A DNA stretch of 64,000 nucleotides from Dyella lutea (GCF_024158035.1 NZ_JAMZEK010000003.1:62001-126000); one strand, 5' to 3'. Shown: positions 26,399 to 36,193, numbered from the stretch's first letter. A program made the numbers and translations. The notes: generated by a model not told the origin, from the sequence alone.

Positions 26399-27520
26399 TC
26401 AGAGCCGGCCCAGGAAGCCACCGATGGCGCGGCTGTAGTTCTCGATGTCGACCAGGAAGGCATCGTGGCCCTGCGGCGAATCCAGCGCCACGAACTCGAC
26501 ACTTGCGCCGGCCTCGCGCAGCCCTTCGGCGATCTGCTCCTGCTGCTCCAGCGGGAACAGGATGTCGGTGCTGACGCCGATCACCAGGGCCTGTTCGATG
26601 CAGATCCGGCGCAGGCCCTCGCGCACCGAGCCGTGGCCGTATTCGGCCACGTCGAACCAGTCGCTGGCGCGCGACAGGTAGAGGTAGCTGTTCGGGTCGA
26701 AGGTGCGCACGAAGCGCTCGGCGTGCGCCTGCAGGTAGGACTCGACCTGGAACTCGACGCCGAACGGGTGCTCCTCGCGCTGGTCAGAGTCCAGCCGGAT
26801 ACGGGCGAAGCGCCCGTTCCACTCCATTGCCGAGCGGTAGGTGATCACGCCCAGCTTGCGGGCGATGCTCATGCCGGCGTCCGGATAGGTGGTGTCGGCG
26901 CGGTCGCCCGGGTGCAGGTCGTATCCACCCCTGGCCCAGCCTGGATCGAGCCGGATCGCCTCGCGCTGCAGCGAGCGGATCGCAATGGCAAAGGGCTGGG
27001 CCTGCGGTGCCGTGTCGACGCTGATGTGGGCGCGCACTGAACCCGGGTGCAGCAGCATGTAGGCGAGCGCACTCATGCCGCCCATCGAGCAGCCTATGAG
27101 GCAGGCCAGCTGGTCGATGCCGAGCTGGCCCACCGCGGCGTGGGCGGCGTTGGCCACGTCTTCCAGCGACAGCTCGGGGAAATCCAGCCGGTACGGCTCG
27201 CCGGTGGCGGGGTTGGTGGAGGCCGGGCAGGTGGAACCCTTGTCGCTGCCCAGCGAGTTGACGCAGATGACGAACCAGCGGTCGGTGTCGATCGCCCTGC
27301 CGGGGCCGATCATCGCTTCCCACCAGCCCGGCGAGGGGTCGTCGGGGCTGGATGCGGCATGGGCGCTGGGCGACAGGCCGGTGAGGATCAGCAGCGCGTT
27401 GTCCCGCGTCGGCGCGAGCGTGCCCCAGGTTTCGTAGGCGACGCGGGCACCCACCAGAGCGCCGCCGCGCTTCATCGGGAACGGCGAGGGCAGGTCGGCG
27501 TAGCGACGCGCGTCGCTCAC
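26399..27520 (-). CDS. metX: MetX-like O-succinyltransferase, probably serine O-succinyltransferase
   Basis: 373 aa alpha/beta hydrolase-fold acyltransferase. Motifs: GPGRAIDTDRWFVICVNSLG, GSTCPASTNPATGEPYRLDF, nucleophile GCSMGGMSAL, and the distal Asp and His (TDILFP, SPQGHDAFLVD). MetX enzymes acylate homoserine; Xanthomonadales homologues with the CVNSLGSxKGST pattern are described as serine O-succinyltransferases feeding cysteine synthesis. I favour serine because of that resemblance and the adjacent cysteine dioxygenase and cytochrome c maturation genes, but this is not proven by sequence. It starts with GTG overlapping the ccmI stop (GTGA). Confidence 0.88.
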   Translation of the reverse strand: MSDARRYADLPSPFPMKRGGALVGARVAYETWGTLAPTRDNALLILTGLSPSAHAASSPDDPSPGWWEAMIGPGRAIDTDRWFVICVNSLGSDKGSTCPASTNPATGEPYRLDFPELSLEDVANAAHAAVGQLGIDQLACLIGCSMGGMSALAYMLLHPGSVRAHISVDTAPQAQPFAIAIRSLQREAIRLDPGWARGGYDLHPGDRADTTYPDAGMSIARKLGVITYRSAMEWNGRFARIRLDSDQREEHPFGVEFQVESYLQAHAERFVRTFDPNSYLYLSRASDWFDVAEYGHGSVREGLRRICIEQALVIGVSTDILFPLEQQEQIAEGLREAGASVEFVALDSPQGHDAFLVDIENYSRAIGGFLGRL

Positions 27521-28572
27521 GGATGCACCTTGTCGATCACCACGGCGATGGGCTCCTTCCGCGCCGTGGGAACCACGCCGGCACTGCCCTCCAGGTCGCC
27601 GGCCCGGCCAATCGCCTGGCCGCTGTGGCTAATGCGTGCACCGACGACCACGGACGACGCCGAGGACAGGTCCACCGACGGCGCCATCGCCATGGCGTCG
27701 GTGAGCTCCACCGTCGTCGGCAGCTTGCCGGCGTCGAGTCGGGCCACCGCCAGCGGCATCGGCGGGCCCTGCTCGGCGCGGGCATAGACGAACAGGGTGT
27801 CGCCGCGGCGCAGCTTGTCGCGCAGCGCCGGAGCCAGGCTCACCTGCACGGTCAGCTTCGGTGCGTCGGTCTTGGCCGCCGGTGCGGTGCTGCTCGCCGC
27901 GGGGGCGGGCGCACCGCCGGCGCGCGCATCGGCCACGGCGATCTGCTGGGCCACCGCCTTGGCCACGCTGGACCCCGGGGTGAGCAGCGGCTGCAGCTGG
28001 CGCCAGGTGGCGGCGGCCTCGGCGTAATGCGCGAGCTGGAAGTCGCTGATGCCGAGCAGCCACAGCGCGCGCTGGTTGTCCGGGGCGAGCTTCACCGCCT
28101 GCTGCAGCAGTTCGCGCGCGCGACCTTCGATGCGGTGGTCCGGCCGCGCCATGGAGTCGGCCTCGGCCCAGCCGACCATCGGCAGCGGGTCGTTCGGCAG
28201 CAGTCGCAGCAGCTGGCCGTAGGCGTCGCGCGCCTCGGCATTCTGGCCCAGCGTCGCGGTGGTCTGCGCCAGCAGCATCCAGCCCTGGCTGTCGTCCGGC
28301 GCTTCCTTGAGGTGGGCGCGCAGTTGGGCCAGTGCCTGGTTCACGTCCATGGCCGGGGCCTGCTTGGCCACGCCGTCGAGCGCCTGCGGCGTGCCGACCG
28401 TGAGGTACAGGCCGGCCGCGGCGAGCGGCAGGGCGAAGGCGATGCCCAGCGCGAGGACGAAGATTCCCCGCGGACGTCCCTGGGCGCGGCCGTGACGCAT
28501 CAGCGGCCAGAGCAGCAGCAGCAGGCTCGCCGCGATCATGATCGCGGCGATGATGTAGAACAGGATCTTCAC
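27517..28572 (-). CDS. ccmI: Cytochrome c maturation protein CcmI
   Basis: 351 aa. Two N-terminal membrane helices (about residues 3-24 and 36-60) bracket a short cytoplasmic loop. TPR repeats follow (SQGWMLLAQTTATLGQNAEA, QRALWLLGISDFQLAHYAEA), and a periplasmic C-terminal domain starts near KLTVQVSLAPALRDKLRRGD. CcmI chaperones apocytochrome c to the CcmFH haem ligase. It is the last ccm gene; its start overlaps ccmH. Confidence 0.95.
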   Translation of the reverse strand: MKILFYIIAAIMIAASLLLLLWPLMRHGRAQGRPRGIFVLALGIAFALPLAAAGLYLTVGTPQALDGVAKQAPAMDVNQALAQLRAHLKEAPDDSQGWMLLAQTTATLGQNAEARDAYGQLLRLLPNDPLPMVGWAEADSMARPDHRIEGRARELLQQAVKLAPDNQRALWLLGISDFQLAHYAEAAATWRQLQPLLTPGSSVAKAVAQQIAVADARAGGAPAPAASSTAPAAKTDAPKLTVQVSLAPALRDKLRRGDTLFVYARAEQGPPMPLAVARLDAGKLPTTVELTDAMAMAPSVDLSSASSVVVGARISHSGQAIGRAGDLEGSAGVVPTARKEPIAVVIDKVHP

Positions 28573-29009
28573 CAGTCGTCCCCGTGGTCGATGGCCGGCG
28601 GCGGCGCGCCGGAGCGAGAGCGTTTGCGGATGGTCACCACCACCACGGCGGCGCCGGCCAGCAGGATCAGCAGCGGCCCGAACCAGAGGACCCAGGTGGT
28701 GGGGTTCACCGGAGGGTCGTACAGCACGTAGTCGGAATAGCGGGCGACCAGATACTGCTTGATCTGGTCGTCGGTGCGGCCTGCCTGCATCAGGCGGAAC
28801 ACTTCATGCCGCAGGTCGCGGGCGATCGGCGCGTTGGAGTCGGCCAGCGTCTCGTTCTGGCACATCGGGCAGCGCAGCTGCGCGGTGAGGTGCTGGAAGC
28901 GCAGCTCCTGCGCGTGGTCCTTGAACGGCAGCGGCTCGATCGCCTGCGCGCCGGCGAGTTCGGCGAACAGCGCGAGGACGACGGCCAGGAGCACAGCCAG
29001 GCGCTTCAT
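28569..29009 (-). CDS. ccmH: Cytochrome c maturation protein CcmH
   Basis: 146 aa. Signal peptide (MKRLAVLLAVVLALFAELAG), then the thiol redox motif LRCPMCQNE with Cys47 and Cys50, and a C-terminal membrane anchor (VLWFGPLLILLAGAAVVVV). CcmH reduces the CXXCH motif of apocytochrome c ahead of haem ligation. Its start overlaps the ccmG stop (ATGA). It is the short form; CcmI is encoded separately. Confidence 0.96.
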   Translation of the reverse strand: MKRLAVLLAVVLALFAELAGAQAIEPLPFKDHAQELRFQHLTAQLRCPMCQNETLADSNAPIARDLRHEVFRLMQAGRTDDQIKQYLVARYSDYVLYDPPVNPTTWVLWFGPLLILLAGAAVVVVTIRKRSRSGAPPPAIDHGDDW

Positions 29010-29548
29010 TGCGACTCCTTCGCCAGCGCGGCGATCGCCGGCTTGAGTTCCTTCTCGATCACCTCGGGGGTGAATGGCCCGATGCGCTTGTAGCGGATCA
29101 CGCCCTTGGCATCGATGAGGAACGTCTCCGGTGCCGCATAGACGCCGAAGTCGATCGCGGTCTGCCCGGTGACGTCGGCCACCAGGACCTGGTAGGGGTT
29201 GCCGTGCCTGGCCAGCCACGCCTTGGCGTCGCCCGGCTGGTCCTTGTAGTTGTAGCCGACCAGCTTGATCCCCAGCGCCGGGATCGCGGTCTTCAGCAGC
29301 GGGTGTTCCACCGCGCACTCGATGCACCAGCTGGCGAACACGTTGAGCAGGTAGGGCTGGCCCAGCAGGTCCTTCCTGGTGACCACCTTGGCCGGGTCGT
29401 AAAGCTCGGGCAGGGCGAAATCCGGCACCGGCTTGTTGATCAGCGGGGAGGGGATCGCGGTCTGGTCGTGGTGGCTGTTCCACCAGATGCCGAAGCCGAA
29501 CAGGCCGCACAGGGCGAGGAAGGCGAAGAACGGGAGCAGACGGCTCAT
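29006..29548 (-). CDS. ccmG: Thiol:disulfide interchange protein CcmG/DsbE
   Basis: 180 aa. N-terminal membrane anchor (about residues 4-22), thioredoxin fold with active site ASWCIECAVEHP (Cys75, Cys78) and cis-Pro region YAAPETFLIDAKG. It reduces CcmH/apocytochrome thiols in the periplasm. The CIEC dipeptide differs from the common CxPC of many CcmG proteins. It starts within the ccmF stop. Confidence 0.96.
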   Translation of the reverse strand: MSRLLPFFAFLALCGLFGFGIWWNSHHDQTAIPSPLINKPVPDFALPELYDPAKVVTRKDLLGQPYLLNVFASWCIECAVEHPLLKTAIPALGIKLVGYNYKDQPGDAKAWLARHGNPYQVLVADVTGQTAIDFGVYAAPETFLIDAKGVIRYKRIGPFTPEVIEKELKPAIAALAKESQ

Positions 29549-31545
29549 GCGTGCGACTCCCGCGCCGCGGCCAGGCGTTCGCCGGCGTTGGTTGCCGCGG
29601 GCATGGTGCGCTCGCTATCGGCCACGCGGCGCGTGCGGAAGCGGCGGTCGCCCGCGGCGACGAAGCCGCCCAGCATCATGAACAGGCCGCCGGCCCACAG
29701 CCAGCGGATGAACGGCTTCACGTACAGGCGCATGGCCCACGCGCCGCCGAGGTCGTTCGGGTTCATCGGCTCGCCCAGCGCCACGTAAAGGTCGCGGGTG
29801 ACGCCAGGGTCGATCGCTGACTCGGTCTGCACCTGCTCGCGGGTGTAGGTGCGCTTCTGGGGGTGCATCACGCCGACCACCGAGCCGTCCCTGGACACGG
29901 TGATCGCGCCCTGGCTGCCCGTCCAGTTCGGACCGCTGGTCTGCTTCACGCCGTCGAAGCGGAAGCTGTAGCTGCCTATGGTCTGGGTATCGCCCGGCGC
30001 CATGCGCACGTCGCGCGTGACGCTGAGCGACTCGGACAGCAGCACGCCGGCCAGGAAGATGCCGACGCCGAAGTGCGCCAGCAGCATGCCGGCCATCTCC
30101 GCCGGATAGCGCCGGCCAGCAGGCACCTCGCGGTAGCGCTTGTAGACGTAGAGCAGGGTGCCGACCACGCACCACACGGCGGACGCCACGCCGACCAGGG
30201 CACGGGCGCGTCCGTGGACGAAGAACGCCGCCACGATCGCGCAGGCCAGCGCGGCGATGCCGGCGCGCAGCGCGATCGAGCCGATCACCCCCGGTTCGCC
30301 GCGGCCCCAGCGCAGAAACGGTCCGAACGGCAGCAGCAGCACCACCGGCGCCATCAGCAGCGGGAACAGGAAGCCGAAGTAGGGTGGGCCCACCGAGATC
30401 CTGCCCAGATTGAACGCATCGCCGATCAACGGGAACAGCGTGCCCAGCAGCACCATCGCCGCGGCCACGGTGAACATCAGGTTGCCGACCAGCACCGCCG
30501 TCTCGCGCGAGACCACAGCGAACGACTTGCCGCCTGCAACCTTCGGCGCGCGCAGGGCGTACAGCAGCAGCGAGCCGCCCACGACCACTGCCAGGAAGGC
30601 CAGGATGAACAGGCCGCGGCGCGGATCGGAAGCGAAGGCATGCACCGAGGTCAGCACGCCCGAGCGCACCAGGAAGGTGCCGAGCAGCGACAGCGAGAAC
30701 GCGAAGATCGACAGCAGGATGGTCCAGGCGCGCAGTGAACCGCGCTTTTCCGTGACCGCTTGCGCGTGGATCAGCGCGGTGCCGACCAGCCAGGGCATGA
30801 AGCTGGCGTTCTCCACCGGATCCCAGAACCACCAGCCGCCCCAGCCCAGCTCGGCGTAGGCCCACCAGCTGCCGGCCACGATGCCGGCGGTGAGGAAGGC
30901 CCAGGCCACGTTGGTCCAAGAGCGCGCCCAGCGCACCCATGCCTGTTCCATCCCGCCGCCGAGCAGGGCGGCGATGGAGAAGGCGAACGCCACCGAGAAG
31001 CCGACGTAGCCCATGTAGATCACGGGCGGGTGAAAGGTCATGCCCGGGTCCTGCAGCACCGGGTTCAGGTCACCGCCGTCGGCGGGCATCGGTAGCAGGC
31101 GGGCGAACGGGTTGGAGGTAAACAGGATGAAGGTGAGGAAGCCTACCGAGACCAGTCCGAGCACGCCCAGCACGCGCGCCACGAAATCATCCGGCAGGTT
31201 GCGGCTGAAGGCGGCGACGGCGAGCGTCCACAGGTTGAGGATCAGCACCCATAGCAGCATCGAGCCCTCGTGCGCGCCCCACACCGCGGCGATGCGGTAG
31301 TACCAGGGCAGCGCCAGGTTGGAGTTGTCCGCCACGTAGGCGACAGAGAAGTCGAAGTGCAGGAACGCCCAGACCAGCAGCGCGAAGGCGACGATCACGA
31401 ACGCCGCCTGGCCGGCGGCGGCCGGACGCGCGATGGCAATCAGCGCGCGGTTGCCGCGCCAGGCGCCGATCAGCGGGAGGATGCTTTGCGCCAGCGCCAG
31501 CAGCAGGGCGAGGATGAGGGCGAGCTGGCCGAGTTCAGGAGTCAT
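29545..31545 (-). CDS. ccmF: Cytochrome c haem lyase subunit CcmF
   Basis: 666 aa polytopic membrane protein with about 14 helices. The haem-handling WWD domain is GWGGWWFWDPVENASFMPWL, with the family-specific AAVWGAHEGSMLLWVL upstream. CcmF, with CcmH/I, attaches haem to apocytochrome c. It starts 34 bases after ccmE and overlaps ccmG (ATGA). Confidence 0.98.
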   Translation of the reverse strand: MTPELGQLALILALLLALAQSILPLIGAWRGNRALIAIARPAAAGQAAFVIVAFALLVWAFLHFDFSVAYVADNSNLALPWYYRIAAVWGAHEGSMLLWVLILNLWTLAVAAFSRNLPDDFVARVLGVLGLVSVGFLTFILFTSNPFARLLPMPADGGDLNPVLQDPGMTFHPPVIYMGYVGFSVAFAFSIAALLGGGMEQAWVRWARSWTNVAWAFLTAGIVAGSWWAYAELGWGGWWFWDPVENASFMPWLVGTALIHAQAVTEKRGSLRAWTILLSIFAFSLSLLGTFLVRSGVLTSVHAFASDPRRGLFILAFLAVVVGGSLLLYALRAPKVAGGKSFAVVSRETAVLVGNLMFTVAAAMVLLGTLFPLIGDAFNLGRISVGPPYFGFLFPLLMAPVVLLLPFGPFLRWGRGEPGVIGSIALRAGIAALACAIVAAFFVHGRARALVGVASAVWCVVGTLLYVYKRYREVPAGRRYPAEMAGMLLAHFGVGIFLAGVLLSESLSVTRDVRMAPGDTQTIGSYSFRFDGVKQTSGPNWTGSQGAITVSRDGSVVGVMHPQKRTYTREQVQTESAIDPGVTRDLYVALGEPMNPNDLGGAWAMRLYVKPFIRWLWAGGLFMMLGGFVAAGDRRFRTRRVADSERTMPAATNAGERLAAARESHA

Positions 31546-31579
31546 GGCGGGTTCCGTCGTGGCGGGCGCGTTGGGTCGC

Positions 31580-32056
31580 TCAGGGTTGGGTCGCGGCAGC
31601 GGGTTCGTCGCCGGTCTCGACGACCTTGCGACCCTTGTGCGCCTTGGCCATGGCGTCCTTGAGTTCCTTCGGCATGTAGGTTTCGTCGTGCTTGGCCAGG
31701 ACCTCGGTCGCCACGAAGTGACCGTTTTCCATGTGGCCGGTGGTGATCACCGACTGGTTGTCGCGGAACAGGTCGGGGAGGATGCCGGTGTATTCCACCG
31801 GCATGGCACCGTCGGCATCGACCACGGTGAAGGTCACCTTCAGCGAGTCGCTCGAACGTTGGATCGAGCCCTCCTTGACCATGCCACCGAGGCGGAAGGT
31901 CTTGTAGCCGCGGGCCTGGCCTTCCTGCACCTGGCTGGGAGTGAACAGGTAGTTCATGTTCTGCTGCAGGGCGAACACGGTCAGGCCGCCGGCGATCGCC
32001 GCGGCGATCAGGACCATGACGACGATGATGAGCCGGCGCTTGCGGGTGGGGTTCAT
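31580..32056 (-). CDS. ccmE: Haem chaperone CcmE
   Basis: 158 aa. N-terminal anchor ([20 protein letters not shown]), then the OB-fold domain. The covalent haem-binding His123 is in [14 protein letters not shown] with Tyr127 as likely axial ligand (the HxxxY motif). CcmE carries haem from CcmC to CcmF. It starts 18 bases after the ccmD stop. Confidence 0.98.
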   Translation of the reverse strand: MNPTRKRRLIIVVMVLIAAAIAGGLTVFALQQNMNYLFTPSQVQEGQARGYKTFRLGGMVKEGSIQRSSDSLKVTFTVVDADGAMPVEYTGILPDLFRDNQSVITTGHMENGHFVATEVLAKHDETYMPKELKDAMAKAHKGRKVVETGDEPAAATQP

Positions 32057-32074
32057 GCGGGGATTCCGTGGCGA

Positions 32075-32269
32075 TCAGGCGTCGGTGGCGGTGTCGGCGT
32101 GGCGCTGCTGGCGCGCCGCCTGTCGCGCGAGGCGGCCGCGCAGTTCGCGCAGCACGCGGCGTCGGCGCAATACCGGCGCCAGTGCATCGGCAAGCAGCAC
32201 GACGAGGAAGATCGCGTACGCCGGCCACACATAGACGGCGTAACCGCCCATGGCGAGGAACTGGGTCAT
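32075..32269 (-). CDS. ccmD: Haem exporter protein CcmD
   Basis: 64 aa single-helix protein (AVYVWPAYAIFLVVLLADAL) with an arginine-rich cytoplasmic tail. The GGYAVYVWPAYA motif is typical of CcmD, which releases holo-CcmE from CcmABC. Its ATG overlaps the ccmC stop. Confidence 0.93.
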   Translation of the reverse strand: MTQFLAMGGYAVYVWPAYAIFLVVLLADALAPVLRRRRVLRELRGRLARQAARQQRHADTATDA

Positions 32270-33024
32270 CGGGCGGTTTCCCCCGCGGCGATCTGGCGGA
32301 CCCAGTCCTTGCCGCTTTCCAGCGCCAGCAGGTCGGCGCGCACGCGCGAGCACAGGCTGAACACGTAGTAGCACTTGGTCGCGACCATCATCGTCAGCAG
32401 CGGCCAGATCATCGAGCCACTCATGGTGGATGGGCCGAACAGGCGGATGGTCGCGCCTTGGTGCAGCGTGTTCCACCAGTTCACCGAGAAATGCACGATC
32501 GGCACATTGATGATGCCGATCAGGGCAAGGAAGGCGGCGGCACGCGCGCCCTGGCGGCGGTCTTCGAAGGCGTGATAGAGGCCGATCACGCCGAGGTACA
32601 GGAACAACAGCACCAGCTCGGAGGTGAGCCGGGCGTCCCAGGTCCACCACGTCCCCCACATGCGCACACCCCACAGCGAGCCGGTGATCAGGGTGATGAG
32701 GGTGAATGCTGCGCCGATCGGCGCGGATTCCATCGCCACTACCTCGGCCAGCTTGATCCGCCAGACCAGTGCGATGAACGCCGAGACGGCCATCACGCCG
32801 TAGATGAACAGCCCCATCCAGGCGCTGGGTACATGCACGAAGATGATGCGGTAGTCGTCACCCTGCTGGTAATCCGGCGGGGCAAGCACCAGGCCACCGT
32901 AAAGCGCGACGAGTCCCAGCACGATGGCCAGGGCGAGCATCCAGGGACGCAGCTTGCCGGCGAAGCGGTAGAAGGTCGGCGGCGAGCCGAGCTTGTGCAA
33001 CCAGAGCGGAATCCAGCTGGACAT
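32266..33024 (-). CDS. ccmC: Haem exporter/handling protein CcmC
   Basis: 252 aa with six membrane helices. The WWD motif appears as WGTWWTWDARLTSELVLLFL, flanked by haem-ligand His residues (FVHVPSAWM and HFSVNWWNTLHQ). CcmC attaches haem to CcmE. Start chosen at MSSWIPLWLHKLG; the preceding in-frame codons overlap ccmB. Confidence 0.97.
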   Translation of the reverse strand: MSSWIPLWLHKLGSPPTFYRFAGKLRPWMLALAIVLGLVALYGGLVLAPPDYQQGDDYRIIFVHVPSAWMGLFIYGVMAVSAFIALVWRIKLAEVVAMESAPIGAAFTLITLITGSLWGVRMWGTWWTWDARLTSELVLLFLYLGVIGLYHAFEDRRQGARAAAFLALIGIINVPIVHFSVNWWNTLHQGATIRLFGPSTMSGSMIWPLLTMMVATKCYYVFSLCSRVRADLLALESGKDWVRQIAAGETAR

Positions 33025-33028
33025 GGGG

Positions 33029-33715
33029 TCAGGCGTCCAAGGCAATGCGGAGGGCTGCGGCGCAGGCCAGTGGGGCCAGCACCAGGGCCAGCGCCAGGGC
33101 GGCGCCCAGCCATGCGATCGGGGCAATCCACGGCAGGCCCTGTTGGGCTGCGGCCAACGCACCAGCGGCGAAGATCACCACGGGTACGCACAGCGGCAAC
33201 AACATCAGGGCGAGCAGCATACCAGAGCGTCGCGTGCCGGCCGTCAGCGCCACCAGGACCGCGCCGAGCAGGCTCAGCATCGGGGTGGCCAAGGCCAACG
33301 CCAGCAGCATGACCGGCATCACGGCCGCCGGTAACTGCAGCATGCTGGCCAGCATCGGCGCGATCACGATCAGCGGCAGCGCGGTAGTGAGCCAGTGGGC
33401 GAGGATCTTCATGCCCAGCATCAGCGCAAGAGGTTGCGGCGCCAGCACCAGTTGCTCCAGCGAACCGTCCTCGATGTCGCTACGGAACATGCCGTCCAGC
33501 GCCAGCAGCATCGCCAGCAGCACGGTGACCAGCACGGCGCCGCCGGCGATCCGCTGCAGCAGCGCGTTTTCCGGGCCAAGTGCGAAGGGAAACAGGGTGG
33601 TGACGATCAGCGCATAGAGCACCGGCATGGCGATGTCGCCGCGGCGGCGCCAGGCGAGGGTGAGATCACGTCGGAGGACGGCGGCGCAGGCGCGTCCGAG
33701 CGGAGCCTGGTTCAT
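33029..33715 (-). CDS. ccmB: Haem exporter membrane subunit CcmB
   Basis: 228 aa, six hydrophobic segments. Family motifs are [35 protein letters not shown] and [15 protein letters not shown]. It forms the permease of the CcmAB ABC module that powers release of holo-CcmE. The ATG overlaps the ccmA stop (ATGA). Confidence 0.96.
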   Translation of the reverse strand: MNQAPLGRACAAVLRRDLTLAWRRRGDIAMPVLYALIVTTLFPFALGPENALLQRIAGGAVLVTVLLAMLLALDGMFRSDIEDGSLEQLVLAPQPLALMLGMKILAHWLTTALPLIVIAPMLASMLQLPAAVMPVMLLALALATPMLSLLGAVLVALTAGTRRSGMLLALMLLPLCVPVVIFAAGALAAAQQGLPWIAPIAWLGAALALALVLAPLACAAALRIALDA

Positions 33716-34341
33716 GCATGCATCCGGATGCGCTGAGGCTCGCCGCCGTGGAAACTTACGGCGCCATGGCTGGTGACCAGCGCGGCACCGCCCGCGGCGA
33801 CGTGGCCCTCGAGCAGGCGGTTGACCAGCGCGATGCCGTGGCGGTCGAGATTGGCGTAAGGCTCGTCCAATAGCCACAGCGCGGCCGGGATCATCAGCAG
33901 GCGTGCCAGCGCCGCCCGCTTCTTCTGCCCGGCGGATAGCCGCCGCACCGGCTCGTCCTCGTAGCCGGCCAGTCCGACGTCGAGCAGCGCGCGGGCCGGA
34001 TCCATGCCATCGCGTGCGCCATGAAGACCGGCGGCGATGTGCAGGTTCTCGCGCGGACTGAGGTCGCCCTTGAGCCCGAGCTGGTGGCCGAGAAAGACGA
34101 TCTCGGCAGCACAGTGATCGCGCCGCAGCGGCTCGCCGCGCCAGAACAACTCGCCCTCGCCCACGTGCAGCAGGCCGGCGAGCACGCGCAGCAGCGTGGT
34201 CTTGCCGCTGCCGTTGTCCCCTTCCACCAGCGCGAGCTGGCCGGGATGCAGCTCGAACTGCAGCGGGCCGAACACGGGCTCGTCCTGGCGGTAGAAGCTC
34301 AGGGCGGAGGCCGCGAGCAGGGGCGGGGTTGCGACGGTCAT
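33712..34341 (-). CDS. ccmA: Haem exporter ATP-binding subunit CcmA
   Basis: 209 aa ABC ATPase. Walker [15 protein letters not shown]-loop [14 protein letters not shown], signature [17 protein letters not shown] (LSAGQ), Walker [13 protein letters not shown]. It is the first gene of ccmABCDEFGHI. I chose the ATG at 34341; a TTG six codons upstream is possible. Confidence 0.96.
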   Translation of the reverse strand: MTVATPPLLAASALSFYRQDEPVFGPLQFELHPGQLALVEGDNGSGKTTLLRVLAGLLHVGEGELFWRGEPLRRDHCAAEIVFLGHQLGLKGDLSPRENLHIAAGLHGARDGMDPARALLDVGLAGYEDEPVRRLSAGQKKRAALARLLMIPAALWLLDEPYANLDRHGIALVNRLLEGHVAAGGAALVTSHGAVSFHGGEPQRIRMHA

Positions 34342-34383
34342 CCCCGGGATTGTCCGCAATGCCCGCGGGGCTTGTCCATGTGG

Positions 34384-34821
34384 TCAGCTGTCGCCGTTGA
34401 CCCAGGTCAGCTGCGGCGTCCAGATCAGCCGCGCCAAGCCTTGCCCGCTGCCGGCGAGAAACGCTCGTTGGCCGAACGCCGCGGCCAGCCGCTCCAGCAC
34501 GGCGTGTGGCGTGCCGATCGCGAACAGGCTGGGTTCGCGCCAGCCATCCGCGCCCACGCCGACGGCGGCGAGGATCGTCCGGGTGGTCGGATCCGCGAGC
34601 AGCTCGGCGAGCAGCCGCCGCTGTGCCTGGCGGTTGGCGTCCCGCGGTGCGCGACGCGAGCCGGGGTGCCACGCGGTGATGAAGCCCCATGGCGAGGTGC
34701 CGACCAGTGCATGCAGTCCGGCCGGCACCGGTGCGTCGACGCGCAGACTGGCCGTACTGCCGCCCGGAAGGCGCACCCGGTAGTCGGTACGCCGGTAGGT
34801 AACGAGCAGGCGCTCATCCAT
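34384..34821 (-). CDS. DUF3293-type hypothetical protein
   Basis: 145 aa, soluble, no signal. The pattern FITAWHPGSRRAPRDANRQA (residues about 45-64) is typical of the DUF3293 family, whose function is unknown; the end PQLTWVNGDS also fits. It overlaps the kmo end by 8 bases and precedes ccmA by 42 bases, so it is probably co-transcribed with both. Confidence 0.75.
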   Translation of the reverse strand: MDERLLVTYRRTDYRVRLPGGSTASLRVDAPVPAGLHALVGTSPWGFITAWHPGSRRAPRDANRQAQRRLLAELLADPTTRTILAAVGVGADGWREPSLFAIGTPHAVLERLAAAFGQRAFLAGSGQGLARLIWTPQLTWVNGDS

Positions 34822-36193
34822 GCGGCAGGTCGGGTAGTGGCTCCAGCCGGTTGCGGAACAGGGCGACAGCTTCGTCCAGCGCCACCGCCTGCGGGTCGCC
34901 GCCGGTCGTGGCGAGCAGTTCGTCGAGCAGGGCATCCTGCGCCTTGCCGCGCTGGTACGCGAAGGCATAGGGCAGGCGGGTGAAGGTGACCATGCGGTAG
35001 CGCGCCATGAAGTGCGACGGCACGGCCTCGGCCAGTCGCAGGCCGAGCGCCCGCTTGGCCAGGTAACGCGGGTCGGCGACCGAGTCGCGCATCTCCACGT
35101 AGTTCTCCAGCGCCATCGCGGCGATCGCATCGGCGTTCGGCTTGCGCCGGCGCTGGAATTCCGTGAACACGCCGGCCGGGTCAGCCGGATCGCCCGCGAG
35201 CAGTGCAGCCAGTTCCACCGCATCCTCCAGCCCGCAGTTCATGCCCTGGCCGTGGAACGGCACCATGGCGTGCGCGGCGTCACCAAGCAGCACGGCGCGA
35301 CCGTCCAGGTGCCAGCGATCGAGATAGAGCGTGTACAGGCTCGGTGCCGGATGCGCCTGGAAATCTTCCGCGAAGCGCGGCATCAACGGCAGCAGGTCCG
35401 GGAACTGGGTATCGAAGAAATCTGCCGCGTGCTCCGCGTCCGGCAGGGTGGCGAAGCTGGGGTAGGGGCCCACACCCGGCAGGAACAAGGTGACCGTGAA
35501 GCTGCCTTCCGGATTCGGTAGCGCGATGCACATGTAACCGCCTCGCGGCCAGATGTGCAGGGCATGCGGCTCGATGGCGAAGCGTGCCTGACCGCTCCCG
35601 GGGCGGGGCGGGATCTCCAGCTCCTTGTAGGCGTGGCCCAGCGCCTCGACCCGTTCGCCGAGCGGATCCACGTGGTGCATCGCCGCTCGCACGGCCGAGC
35701 CGGCACCATCGGCGCCCAGCATCAGCTCAAAGCGATGTTCTCGCTGTACGCCAGCGGCGTCGCGCAGGTACAGCCGTCGGGCATCGAAGTCGACGCGCTC
35801 GACCATCTGGCCGAAGTGGAAGCGCACGCCGGCTGCTTCGGCCGCGTCGAGCATGAGCTTGTTCAGTTCACCCCGCGAGACCGACCAGATCACCTCGCGA
35901 TCATCGACGCCATAACGCTGCAATACCGGGGATGCCGAGCCGGCATGCACCATCCGGCCGCGCATCATCACCGCTAGCGACAGCACGCGTTCGGACAGGC
36001 CGGCGGTGCGCAGGGCATGCAGGCCGCGTTCGGCCAGCGCCAGGTTGATCGAGCGTCCGGCTTCGTAGCCGGCGGTGCGGGGGTCCGGTCGCTTTTCGAA
36101 CACGTCCACCGCGAAGCCGCGCAGGGCGAGCAGGTGCGCGAGCAGGGCGCCGACCGGACCGCCGCCGGCGAGGGTGATGTTGGGCAGGGGCAA
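34814..36193 (-). CDS. kmo: Kynurenine 3-monooxygenase
   Basis: 459 aa FAD monooxygenase, full length. FAD-binding AGGGPVGALLAHLLALRG at residues 9-26, the DG motif LGADGAGSAVR, and the second FAD motif LLGDAAHAMVPFHGQGMNCG. RSINLALAERG and ALRTAGL match Kmo specifically. It hydroxylates L-kynurenine with NADPH in tryptophan degradation or quinolinate-type NAD synthesis. The start is TTG (no in-frame ATG or GTG upstream) with GGAA nearby. A perfect 9-base inverted repeat lies just upstream at 36224-36245. No other kynurenine-pathway gene is in view. Confidence 0.92.
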   Translation of the reverse strand: MPLPNITLAGGGPVGALLAHLLALRGFAVDVFEKRPDPRTAGYEAGRSINLALAERGLHALRTAGLSERVLSLAVMMRGRMVHAGSASPVLQRYGVDDREVIWSVSRGELNKLMLDAAEAAGVRFHFGQMVERVDFDARRLYLRDAAGVQREHRFELMLGADGAGSAVRAAMHHVDPLGERVEALGHAYKELEIPPRPGSGQARFAIEPHALHIWPRGGYMCIALPNPEGSFTVTLFLPGVGPYPSFATLPDAEHAADFFDTQFPDLLPLMPRFAEDFQAHPAPSLYTLYLDRWHLDGRAVLLGDAAHAMVPFHGQGMNCGLEDAVELAALLAGDPADPAGVFTEFQRRRKPNADAIAAMALENYVEMRDSVADPRYLAKRALGLRLAEAVPSHFMARYRMVTFTRLPYAFAYQRGKAQDALLDELLATTGGDPQAVALDEAVALFRNRLEPLPDLPHG

